From Victivallales bacterium (GTDB lineage: Bacteria; Verrucomicrobiota; Lentisphaeria; Oligosphaerales; Lenti-02), in contig JABGQJ010000021.1 in the NCBI GenBank assembly GCA_018648945.1, forward strand, positions 1-25,602: 25,602 bases of DNA, read 5' to 3'. Below the pieces are notes generated by a model. That model ran no database searches. It saw nothing but the letters and a program-made list of their open reading frames with translations, and was not told where the DNA came from. A program made the translations under genes and the position numbers. This document shows positions 15,313-23,219 of the stretch, piece by piece. Position 1 is the first letter of the stretch; each line of letters starts with the position of its first letter.

Positions 15313-16245
15313 ATGGGTGCTGTACCGGGCAAGGTCTATTTCGGGGTTGCGGGCTGGAGCTACGAGGACTGGCGGGACACGGTCTATCGTCTGCCTGATC
15401 CGCCGCAACAGCCATCACTTTTCGCCGAGTTCGCGCCGGAGAAGCCGAAACCCCGCTATGCCCCCGACCCACTGGTCTTCCTGGCCGACTACGTGGACAT
15501 GATCGAGATCAACTCCTCGTTCTACCGCATTCCTTCGGCAAAGAGCACTGCCGCCTGGGCGCAGAAGGTGGCGACGCATCCCGACTTCTTCTTCACCGCC
15601 AAGTTGCATCAGGACTTCACGCACCGGTCCCATCAGGATGAAATCCTGGCCCAGCGGTATACCGATGCCTTCTGTCCACTGAAGGAGGCCGGTCGACTGC
15701 GCGGTATCCTGGCCCAGTTTCGGTACGATTTCACCGACTGCTTCGCGAATCGCCTGCTCTTGGAGTGGATGCACATTCGCTTCGGCGATTTCGCCCCACT
15801 CATCGTCGAGGTCCGGCATCGGTCCTGGCAGGAACCGGAGGCCCTTCAGTTCCTGCTCGGGCTCCAGGCGACCATCGCCAACCTGGACTACCCAACTGCC
15901 CGCGACTCCTTCGACCTCAAGACCTCGGCCGGTGGCAATGCGGGCTACCTCCGCCTGCACGGCCGCAACCGCAAGGCCTGGTTCGCCAGCGACCTGCCGC
16001 CCCATGAGACCTACAACTACAACTACTCCGACGCCGAGATCGACGACTTGGCCGAGCAGGGGGAGACCATCCTCAGCGACGTCAAGACCCTCACCATCGT
16101 GGCCAACAACCACTACCGCGGCAAGGCCGTCTCCGCCGCCGCGCGCCTGAAGGCCGCCATGACCCACGAGCAAGTCTCAGTCCCCCCCGCTCTGCTGGAG
16201 ACCTACCCCGACCTGCGAGCCATCGCCCGGCCCGCGAAACCCTAA
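15313..16245 (+). CDS. DUF72 (YecE-like) family protein
   Basis: A 310-residue protein that matches the DUF72 family along its length: FGVAGWSYEDWRDTVY near the start, VDMIEINSSFYRIPS, DFFFTAKLHQDFTHR, LIVEVRHRSWQEPE, GYLRLHGRNRKAWF, YNYNYSDAEIDDL and NNHYRGKAVSAAARL at the end. The family adopts a TIM-barrel fold with conserved acidic and aromatic residues in a pocket. Its biochemical role is not established to my knowledge. No signal peptide is visible, so it is cytoplasmic. AAGGAG stands 12 bases before the ATG. It is the first gene to the right of the strand switch and is separated from the next gene by 119 bases, so it may be transcribed alone. Confidence 0.92.
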   Translation: MGAVPGKVYFGVAGWSYEDWRDTVYRLPDPPQQPSLFAEFAPEKPKPRYAPDPLVFLADYVDMIEINSSFYRIPSAKSTAAWAQKVATHPDFFFTAKLHQDFTHRSHQDEILAQRYTDAFCPLKEAGRLRGILAQFRYDFTDCFANRLLLEWMHIRFGDFAPLIVEVRHRSWQEPEALQFLLGLQATIANLDYPTARDSFDLKTSAGGNAGYLRLHGRNRKAWFASDLPPHETYNYNYSDAEIDDLAEQGETILSDVKTLTIVANNHYRGKAVSAAARLKAAMTHEQVSVPPALLETYPDLRAIARPAKP

Positions 16246-16364
16246 GAGGAGTAGACAGGTATCCTATCACAGGCTGGCCAGATTGAAGCCAAGCCGTCGG
16301 CAAGGTATGTTTTTGGGTTCCTGATTCTCAAGCAATTGCACCGCTTACCACTGCGGAGTTCTGA

Positions 16365-19300
16365 ATGCATAGCCTTCTGCCCCTGCGTCGTTTCCTGGTC
16401 CTGGTCTCGATCCTCGTCTCCGCCCCCACCGCGCTGCATGCGGGATACACCAAACAGAGCACCTGGCAGGAGACCGCCCGCCTGGCCTTGGGCGAGATGT
16501 TCGCCAAGAGCACGCCGGGGACGCAGCCTGGCCCCGCAGGAACCGAACTGGGCACATGGTACGTGGCCGGCCCGTTCCAGGGGGACAAGAAGAAGCGGTT
16601 CAAGACCGTCTTCCCGCCCATGCAGGGGGAGATCGACGTGACCAAGCCCTGCGGCGGCAAGCGCTGGACGGCCAAGCCGCAGTACTGGGACGGCGTGGTC
16701 CATATGATGCGGGCAGGCTCCTACTCGGGCACCTTCCTCACCCGCATCATCCGGTCGCCCAAGGACCAGACGATCACCGGCTACTTCGGCAGCGACGACG
16801 GCATGAAAGCCTGGCTGAACGGCAAGGAGATCATCTCCCATGACGTGCCCCGCGGCCCGAGCCCCAACCAGGAGAAGGCCAAACTGGCGCTGAAGAAGGG
16901 CGACAATCGTCTGACGATCATGCCCTTTAACAACAGCGGCGGCCACGGCTTCTACTTCTCCACTAACAAGAAGCCCGGCTCGAAACGGAAGAATCTCACA
17001 GCTGGCATCTGGCAACAGGTCCGCCGGGACTTCCCCCAGCCCAAGGCGCAACAGCAGATGGACTGGGAGGTCGGCGACCGCATCTGGAACGACCCGTGGA
17101 AGCAGGGCGACCTGACCACCTTGGCCAAGCGCTACGTCGCCGCCACCCGCGTCGAGTCCTTCAAGGCCAAGGCCACCCCGCTGGCCAAGACCTGCAAGGG
17201 CGAAGCGGGGCTGACGGCCATGCGGAAGCTCTACTACCTCTCGCGCATGTCCGAGGAAGTGGCGAACGTACAGGCCAGCGTGGATATCCCCGCCTTGCGC
17301 CGGGCACTGGCCGATCTGTCGTCCCGCTATCGTGATCGCTACCCCCGGGGCGAGGAGTTCACGAACCGGATCAACGCCTTCGAGAAGCAGGCGGAGGCCC
17401 TGTTCACGGCGGCACTGACGAAGCAGGACCCCAAGGCGTTGGTGGCGATGCCCGATCTGGTCCAGTCTTGGCGAGCCCTGCAACGGGACGTGCTGCTGGC
17501 CAATCCCCTGCTCGATTTCGAGCGCATCCTCTACGTCAAGCGGAAGGGCTCCGAAGGGCTGACCGCCAACTGGCAGGGCAACGACCGGTTGCATGGCCGC
17601 AGGTTCGACAACGAGATCGCCGCTTTCGACCTGCGAGCGGCGGACAACGAGACCACGATCTACCGCCCCGAGAACCCCATGTTCGTGGGTGATGTGGACC
17701 TGCATTGGGACGGCAAGCGGATGCTCTTCAGCACCAACGGGACGGTCTGCGAGATCGGCACCGACGGCACGGGGCTTCGCAAGGTAATCACCGAAACCGA
17801 CAGCTACGACCCCTGCTACCTGCCCGACGGTCGCGTGCTGTTCATGTCCAACTCCGGCCACCATGCGGTCCCCTGCGTCAGCGGCGGCGACTTCGTGGGG
17901 AACCTCCATCTGGCCAACGCCGATGGCACGGGCATCCGCCGCCTCTGTTTCGACCAGGACAACAACTGGAATCCCACCGTGCTGGAGAACGGTCGCGTGC
18001 TCTACGCTCGCTGGGAATACACCGACTCCGCCCACTACTTCTCGCGCCTGCTCATGCACATGAACCCGGACGGCACCAACCAGATGGAGTTCTATGGCAG
18101 CAATTCCTACTGGCCAAACAGCATGTTCTACGCCCGGCAGATCCCCGGCTCCTCCTCCCAGTTCGCCGCCATCGTCTCGGGTCACCATGGCGTGTCGCGC
18201 GCTGGCGAGTTGGTCCTGTTCGATGCCTCGAAGGGCCGGCATGAGGCCAGCGGCGCGGTGCAGAAAATCCCGGGCTTCGGCAAGCCGGTGCAACCGGTCA
18301 TCAAGGACAACCTCATCGGCCGAGTCTGGCCCCGGTTCCTGCACCCCTGGCCCCTGGACAGCAAGTACTTTCTCGTCGCCTGCAAGAAGACGCCACGCGA
18401 CTCGTGGGGCATCTACCTGGCCGATGTGTTCGACAACCTGGTGCCCCTCAAGTCCGTCCCCGGCCAGCACTGCTTCGAGCCGATGCCACTACAGGCCCGG
18501 CCGGTACCGCCGGAGGTGGCCGACCGGGTGCGGTTGGACAGCAAGGAAGCGAATGTCTACATCCACAACATCTATGCTGGCGAGGGTCTCCGAGGAGTCC
18601 CCAAGGGCACGGTCAAGACCCTCCGTGTCTTCCAGTACGAATACGCCTACCGGAGGGTGGGCGGACACAATGTAATCGGCTACGAGGGCCCGTGGGACGT
18701 GCGCCGCCTGATCGGCACGGTCCCCGTGCTCGCGGATGGTTCGGCCGTCTTCAAGATCCCTGCCAATGTGCCCATCTCGCTCCAACCGCTGGACAACGAG
18801 GGGAAGGCGCTGGCGATCATGCGAAGCTGGCTCACGGCCATGCCGGGAGAGAACGTCTCCTGCGTAGGGTGCCACGAGAAGCAGAACTCGGTCGCCGTGC
18901 CCAGGAAGGCCCTGGCCTCCAAGCTGGCGCCCATGACGATCAAGCCCTGGTACGGGGCCAAGCGTGGGTTCAGCTTCCGGCGCGAGGTGCAGCCCGTTCT
19001 GGACCGGCGCTGCGTAGGCTGCCATGACGGCAGCAAACCCAAGCGCCCCAACTTCAAGGACGACGGCAAGCTGGTCCGTTTTGCGACCGCCCAGAGCGGC
19101 TACTCCATGCCCTACCTCGAACTGGCCAAATTCGTCCGCCGCAACGGTCCGGAGGGCGACTACCATGTGCTGACGCCCCTGGAGTTCCACGCCAACACGA
19201 GCGAACTGGTGCAGATCCTCCGCAAGGGCCACTACGGCGTCGAGATGACCAGCGAGGACTGGGACCGGGTCATCACCTGGATCGATCTCAACGTGCCCTT

Positions 19301-20408
19301 CTACGGCACCTGGAAGGAAGCGCGCCCGAACATCAAGGACGAGTATGTTCGCGCCCGCAGGGAGAACCGCCGCAAATACGCGGGCGTCGACGAGGATATT
19401 GAGACCGTCGCGACCCCCTACAAGGGCGACGAGAAGTACATCGCCCCGACGCGGGCCAGGAAGCCGGCTCCCAAGCCCGTTGCCGTGCCCGGCTGGCCCT
19501 TCGACGCCAAGCGGGCCGCCAAAATGCAGGGCGGCGACCAGACCCTCAAGGTCGACCTTGGGGGCGGTCAGGAACTGCGCCTCGTGCACATCCCCGCCGG
19601 GCAGTTCGTCATGGGGGATGCAGATGGCTACGCCGACGAATGCGGCCTTGCCGCCGTCACCATTGACCGGCCCTTCTGGATGCTGCAGACAGAGATCACC
19701 AATGCCCAGTTCGCCCAGTTCGCGCCCCACCACGACAGTGGCGTCTACGACATGCGCTGGAAGGACCAAGTCAATCGCGGCTACTACGTGAACCAGCCCG
19801 ACAAGCCCGCCATCCGGATGTCCTGGCAGCAGGCCATGGCCTTCTGCCGGTGGCTCGCCAACAAGACCGGGCGTGCCTTCACCTTGCCCAGCGAGGGCGA
19901 ATGGGAGTGGGCCTGCCGAGCGGGCACCGACAGCCCCCTCTCCTACGGCACGGCGCAAACCGACTTCGCGAGCTTCGCCAACCTGGCCGATGTCACCACC
20001 CGCAAGCTCGTGGTCACCGGGGTCAACCCCCGCCCGGTACGCAACCCGCACGCCTTGGCCAGCTACTTGCCCGCCGCCTTCGGCGTCGATGACAAGACGC
20101 TCCACCTCGCGCCGCCGGCCACCTACCAGGCCAACGCCTGGGGCCTGCACGACATGCACGGCAACGTGGCCGAGTGGACCCGCTCGCTCTACCGTCCCTA
20201 TCCCTACCGCAAAGACGACGGGCGGAACGACCTGGACGACACCGGGGAGAAGGTGGTCCGCGGCGGCTCGTGGCACGATCGCCCCCGCCAAGCCCGTTCC
20301 GCCCACCGCTCCGCCTACCCCGCCTGGCAGCGAGTCTTCAACGTCGGGTTCCGCGTGGTCTGCCCCATCGGCAAGACCGACAGCGCCCGCCGCGCCTCCC
20401 TGCGCTAG
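16365..20408 (+). CDS. Hydrazine-synthase-alpha-like dihaem protein fused to a SUMF1 domain
   Basis: A 1347-residue exported protein; the signal peptide ends near APTALHA-GYT. Residues 60-205 look like a jelly-roll module (GTWYVAGPFQGDKKKRF, GYFGSDDGMKAWLNGKEI). Residues 385-760 form a beta-propeller-like region with PD40-type repeats (DLHWDGKRMLFSTNG, YLPDGRVLFMSNSG, VLENGRVLYARWEY). A hydrazine-synthase-alpha-type middle domain follows (GTVPVLADGSAVFKIPANVP, then MRSWLTAMPGENVSCVGCHE), with c-type haem sites CVGCH at 833-837 and 883-887. Residues 1070-1335 are a SUMF1 domain (LVHIPAGQFVMGDADG, LPSEGEWEWACRAGT, MHGNVAEWTRS, VVRGGSWHDRP, FNVGFRVV). The two active-site cysteines of true formylglycine-generating enzyme are absent (RQARSAHRS instead), so that activity is unlikely. 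Hydrazine synthesis itself is not implied. GGAG lies 6 bases before the ATG. Probable site: periplasm. Confidence 0.88.
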   Translation: MHSLLPLRRFLVLVSILVSAPTALHAGYTKQSTWQETARLALGEMFAKSTPGTQPGPAGTELGTWYVAGPFQGDKKKRFKTVFPPMQGEIDVTKPCGGKRWTAKPQYWDGVVHMMRAGSYSGTFLTRIIRSPKDQTITGYFGSDDGMKAWLNGKEIISHDVPRGPSPNQEKAKLALKKGDNRLTIMPFNNSGGHGFYFSTNKKPGSKRKNLTAGIWQQVRRDFPQPKAQQQMDWEVGDRIWNDPWKQGDLTTLAKRYVAATRVESFKAKATPLAKTCKGEAGLTAMRKLYYLSRMSEEVANVQASVDIPALRRALADLSSRYRDRYPRGEEFTNRINAFEKQAEALFTAALTKQDPKALVAMPDLVQSWRALQRDVLLANPLLDFERILYVKRKGSEGLTANWQGNDRLHGRRFDNEIAAFDLRAADNETTIYRPENPMFVGDVDLHWDGKRMLFSTNGTVCEIGTDGTGLRKVITETDSYDPCYLPDGRVLFMSNSGHHAVPCVSGGDFVGNLHLANADGTGIRRLCFDQDNNWNPTVLENGRVLYARWEYTDSAHYFSRLLMHMNPDGTNQMEFYGSNSYWPNSMFYARQIPGSSSQFAAIVSGHHGVSRAGELVLFDASKGRHEASGAVQKIPGFGKPVQPVIKDNLIGRVWPRFLHPWPLDSKYFLVACKKTPRDSWGIYLADVFDNLVPLKSVPGQHCFEPMPLQARPVPPEVADRVRLDSKEANVYIHNIYAGEGLRGVPKGTVKTLRVFQYEYAYRRVGGHNVIGYEGPWDVRRLIGTVPVLADGSAVFKIPANVPISLQPLDNEGKALAIMRSWLTAMPGENVSCVGCHEKQNSVAVPRKALASKLAPMTIKPWYGAKRGFSFRREVQPVLDRRCVGCHDGSKPKRPNFKDDGKLVRFATAQSGYSMPYLELAKFVRRNGPEGDYHVLTPLEFHANTSELVQILRKGHYGVEMTSEDWDRVITWIDLNVPFYGTWKEARPNIKDEYVRARRENRRKYAGVDEDIETVATPYKGDEKYIAPTRARKPAPKPVAVPGWPFDAKRAAKMQGGDQTLKVDLGGGQELRLVHIPAGQFVMGDADGYADECGLAAVTIDRPFWMLQTEITNAQFAQFAPHHDSGVYDMRWKDQVNRGYYVNQPDKPAIRMSWQQAMAFCRWLANKTGRAFTLPSEGEWEWACRAGTDSPLSYGTAQTDFASFANLADVTTRKLVVTGVNPRPVRNPHALASYLPAAFGVDDKTLHLAPPATYQANAWGLHDMHGNVAEWTRSLYRPYPYRKDDGRNDLDDTGEKVVRGGSWHDRPRQARSAHRSAYPAWQRVFNVGFRVVCPIGKTDSARRASLR

Positions 20409-20444
20409 CCACACAGACGACACGGCTCCGACCGCCGCACGCAA

Positions 20445-20504
20445 GGGGCGTTTGCATTCGGCCGTTTTCGGGCCACCTTTCTTCATGGAAATGGCGAACG
20501 CCCC
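20445..20504 (+). repeat. Long hairpin between the SUMF1 hybrid gene and the PilT-like gene
   Basis: GGGGCGTTTGC (20445-20455) pairs along all 11 bases, with one G-U wobble, with GCGAACGCCCC (20494-20504). Inside the loop TTTC (20478-20481) can pair with GAAA (20488-20491). It starts 37 bases after the upstream stop codon. There is no T-run behind it, so it is not a standard terminator; it could be an RNA-stability element, a processing site or a dispersed repeat. Confidence 0.55.
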
Positions 20505-20567
20505 GAGGCATGGGGGGATCGGAGAATCCTCCCTACGCCAGAGGGCATCTTGAACGAGGACGCGCGC

Positions 20568-22112
20568 ATGGACAAAGCCGTAGATTGGTTCTGCTTCCAC
20601 ATGGTAGAGGAAGGCCTGCTCGACGCCAAGACGTGCGGCGCGGTGGCCAGCGCAATAGAGGAGCAGGGCTACAAACCCAACCTGAAGATATTCAGCCAGG
20701 CTGTGCTCGACAATGAGCTGTGCTCGGACGTTGCCGCCGTCCAGCAGTTCATGCAGATGGCCGGCGAAGAAGCCCGTAGCATTGGCTTCCCTCCGGAAAG
20801 CGTCTTCGACGACGAAGAGGCAACCCCCGAGCCGGTGAGCTTCGAGACCTCCTTCGAGCGCAGCGAGGCGCCGCCAATCGAGAAACGCGCCCCGCTGGCC
20901 GCTGCCAAAGGGCAGGAATGGCTGAACGGTTGGCCCGATCTCTCCCAGGCCCCCGAACTGGACCGAGCTGGCGCGGTCGAGCTCCTCAACGCCTTTCTCC
21001 ACAAGGCTCGGGAGACCACCTGCAGTGACGTCCACATCTCTGCCGGGGCCTACCCCTTCGCCCGCCGGTTCAAGACCGTCAACCTGATCCCGGGGCAGAA
21101 CGTCGTCACGCCCGAAGTCTCCGAGGCCCTCAACCTCGCCCCGCTGGACGAGGAACAGAGGGAACACTTCAGGAAAGAGCACGATCTTGACTACAGCTAC
21201 TCGATCAGCGAGGAGGACCGGTACCGGACGAACCTGCTCCGGCAACGCCTGGGCGTGTCCGGCTCCTACCGCCTGATCGACAAGGACGTCCGCAGCCTCC
21301 GAGATCTGGGTTTCCTGAGAGCCGAGGTGATCGAGCGGCTGACCACGCACCACCAGGGACTGATCCTGGTCACCGGCCCCGCAGGTTGCGGCAAGTCCTC
21401 CACCCTGGCCTCCCTGGTGGACTACATCAACCGGAACCGCCAAGACCACATCATCAGCGTCGAAGACCCCATCGAGGTGATCCACCAGCCGATCAACTGC
21501 AACATCACCCAGCGGGAACTGCACACCCATACCCGCAGTTTCAGCAACGCCCTCCGCGCCGCGCTGCGCGAGGATCCGGACATCATCGTCATCGGCGAAC
21601 TGCGCGACCTGCAGACCATCGAGATGGCCATCCGCGCCTCCGAGACGGGACACTTGGTCATCGGCACCCTGCATACCGGTAGCGCCGCCACGACCATGGA
21701 CCGTATCCTCGATGTGTTCCCGCCGAACCAGCAGGCCCAGATTCGCTCCATGGTCTCGGAGAGCCTCAAAGGCGTCATCTGCCAGCAACTTCTGCCCAAC
21801 CGGGACAACACGGGCGTCGTGCTCGCCGCCGAGATCATGCTCGGCACGCTGGCTGTGTCCAACCTCATTCGCGAGGGCAAGACCTTCCAGCTTCCCTCCA
21901 CCATCCAGACCGGGCGCAACATCGGCATGTCCACCATGGAACAGTCCTACGTCGATCTCTACATGGCCGGCATGCGCACCTTCGAGCAGACCACCCCGCT
22001 GGTGGACAGCGAGGAACTGACCCGGCAGATGCAGCAGAACGAGGCCCGCATGGCCGCTGAGGCCGCCGGACTGAACACCAAGAAGCGGGGCTGGGGCTTC
22101 GGCCGCAAGTAA
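20568..22112 (+). CDS. PilT-type ATPase with N-terminal extension
   Basis: A 514-residue secretion/retraction ATPase. The C-terminal 370 residues follow the PilT pattern: SDVHISAGAYPFARR (PAS-like N2 domain), Walker A GPAGCGKSS (from residue 270), Asp box IISVEDPIEVIH, Walker B PDIIVIGELRD (about 342), His box ETGHLVIGTLHTGSA, and the C-terminal SNLIREGKTFQLPS with MSTMEQSYVDLYMAG. PilT proteins depolymerise type IV pili using ATP. About 140 extra residues precede this core (WFCFHMVEEGLLDAKTC, then an acidic Pro-rich linker), a length unusual for PilT; the first 70 look helical and may be a regulatory or docking module. ATG 20568 is chosen for GAGGA 7 bases upstream; a TTG at 20550 is an alternative. 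The second ATPase follows after 24 bases. Confidence 0.92.
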   Translation: MDKAVDWFCFHMVEEGLLDAKTCGAVASAIEEQGYKPNLKIFSQAVLDNELCSDVAAVQQFMQMAGEEARSIGFPPESVFDDEEATPEPVSFETSFERSEAPPIEKRAPLAAAKGQEWLNGWPDLSQAPELDRAGAVELLNAFLHKARETTCSDVHISAGAYPFARRFKTVNLIPGQNVVTPEVSEALNLAPLDEEQREHFRKEHDLDYSYSISEEDRYRTNLLRQRLGVSGSYRLIDKDVRSLRDLGFLRAEVIERLTTHHQGLILVTGPAGCGKSSTLASLVDYINRNRQDHIISVEDPIEVIHQPINCNITQRELHTHTRSFSNALRAALREDPDIIVIGELRDLQTIEMAIRASETGHLVIGTLHTGSAATTMDRILDVFPPNQQAQIRSMVSESLKGVICQQLLPNRDNTGVVLAAEIMLGTLAVSNLIREGKTFQLPSTIQTGRNIGMSTMEQSYVDLYMAGMRTFEQTTPLVDSEELTRQMQQNEARMAAEAAGLNTKKRGWGFGRK

Positions 22113-22122
22113 CCGTATCCCC

Positions 22123-22127
22123 AGAGG
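22123..22127 (+). promoter_or_regulatory. Shine-Dalgarno site that sets the start of the second ATPase
   Basis: AGAGG abuts ATG 22128 but lies 9 bases before ATG 22137. The spacing, together with the family's usual N-terminus (a short lead into IDDFLLTMVDRGGSDLHL), favours the second ATG. Confidence 0.55.
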
Positions 22128-22136
22128 ATGGCAACC

Positions 22137-23219
22137 ATGCCCAGAATCGACGATTTCTTGCTTACGATGGTGGACCGTGGCGGCTCGGACCTGCACCTCT
22201 GCAGTGGCCTCCCCCCAAAGATTCGCGTCAACGGCGATCTCCACGCCCTGGACGAGGCCGCGATTTCAGCCGATGAGATGGAGGGCATTCTCCACGAGAT
22301 CTGCCCCGAGGACAAGTGGGAATGGTTCAACGAGAACCGGGACCAGGATTTCGCGCACGAAATCCGCGACGTCGCCCGCTTCCGGACGAACTTCATGTTC
22401 AACCACTTCGGCCCCGGCGCCGTCCTCCGCGTCATCCCCACCAAGGTCCTGACCATCCAGGACCTCAACCTGCCCCCCGTGCTCAGCGAAGTCTGCGAGT
22501 ATCCTGCCGGACTGGTGCTGGTGACTGGGCCAACCGGGAGCGGCAAGTCCACCACCCTGGCGGCGATGATGGACTACATCAACACGCGCTACCACAAGCA
22601 CATCATCACCATCGAGGATCCCATCGAGTTCGTCCACCGCAACAAGGAATCGGTCATCGTCCAGCGCGAAGTGGGCTCGGACACCGATTCCTTCGCCGTC
22701 GCCCTGCGCGGTGCCATGCGTGCCGACCCGGACATCATCCTCGTCGGCGAGATGCGCGACTTGGAGACCATCAGCCTCGCGCTTTCCTGCGCGGCCATGG
22801 GGCTCCTGGTCTTCGGCACGTTGCACACCAACAACGCGCCCAAAACCGTCGACCGCATCATCGACGCCTTCCCCGCCGACGAGCAGCCACAGATCCGTGC
22901 CATGCTGGCCCAGTCGCTGCGCGCGGTGATCTCCCAGTTGCTCTGCCGTACCGCCGACGGCAAGGGGCGAGTGGCCACCCACGAAATCCTCCTCCATCAC
23001 GAGGCTCTTGGCTCGACCATTCGCGAGGGAATGATCTCCAATATCCGCAGCATCATCGAGCAATCGACCGGGCGCGGGATGAAATCCATGGACAATGACC
23101 TCATGCGACTCATGGACGAGGGACGCATCACCGGCTACGAGGCCTTCATGAAGGCCTCGAACAAGCAGGAATTCGAGCGGTTCCTCAGCAAAGAAGACCT
23201 GAACCGGCTCAATGACTAG
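22137..23219 (+). CDS. PilT/PilU-type twitching motility ATPase
   Basis: A 360-residue hexameric pilus-retraction-type ATPase of normal family length. It opens with PRIDDFLLTMVDRGGSDLHL and LPPKIRVNGDLHAL (PAS-like domain). It then has FRTNFMFNHFGPGAVLRVIP, Walker A GPTGSGKST (from residue 131), Asp box HIITIEDPIEFVH, Walker B PDIILVGEMRD and FGTLHTNNAPKTVDRIIDAFP. The His-box lead reads AAMGLLVFGTLHT where PilT has ETGHLVFGTLHT, so the first histidine is lost, while the second, in TLHT, remains. The C-terminus (STIREGMISNIRSII, MKSMDNDLMRLM) has the membrane-pilus-platform contact helix. It may be a PilU-like accessory partner of the preceding ATPase. Its end overlaps the next gene by 8 bases. 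Confidence 0.93.
   Translation: MPRIDDFLLTMVDRGGSDLHLCSGLPPKIRVNGDLHALDEAAISADEMEGILHEICPEDKWEWFNENRDQDFAHEIRDVARFRTNFMFNHFGPGAVLRVIPTKVLTIQDLNLPPVLSEVCEYPAGLVLVTGPTGSGKSTTLAAMMDYINTRYHKHIITIEDPIEFVHRNKESVIVQREVGSDTDSFAVALRGAMRADPDIILVGEMRDLETISLALSCAAMGLLVFGTLHTNNAPKTVDRIIDAFPADEQPQIRAMLAQSLRAVISQLLCRTADGKGRVATHEILLHHEALGSTIREGMISNIRSIIEQSTGRGMKSMDNDLMRLMDEGRITGYEAFMKASNKQEFERFLSKEDLNRLND

Noticed and set aside
15002..15408. Small minus-strand frames in the divergent gap
   Set aside because: They read through repeat copy B and overlap the start of the DUF72 gene; no ribosome site or family motif supports them.
16246..16364. Possible promoter (TATCCT near 16260)
   Set aside because: No -35-like box at suitable spacing; the match to a -10 box alone is too weak.
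16365..20408. Assignment as a true hydrazine synthase subunit or as a formylglycine-generating enzyme
   Set aside because: No other hydrazine synthase genes are present, the CXXCH spacing and extra modules differ, and the SUMF1 domain lacks the two catalytic cysteines.
20409..20567. Intrinsic terminator after the SUMF1 hybrid gene
   Set aside because: The stem is strong but is not followed by a run of T, so it is listed as a hairpin only.
16242..22244. Very long open frames on the minus strand opposite the hybrid and ATPase genes (742 and 1251 codons)
   Set aside because: They mirror genes with clear domain motifs on the plus strand. High GC at third codon positions removes stop codons from the opposite strand, and the antisense translations have no recognisable fold and skewed composition.
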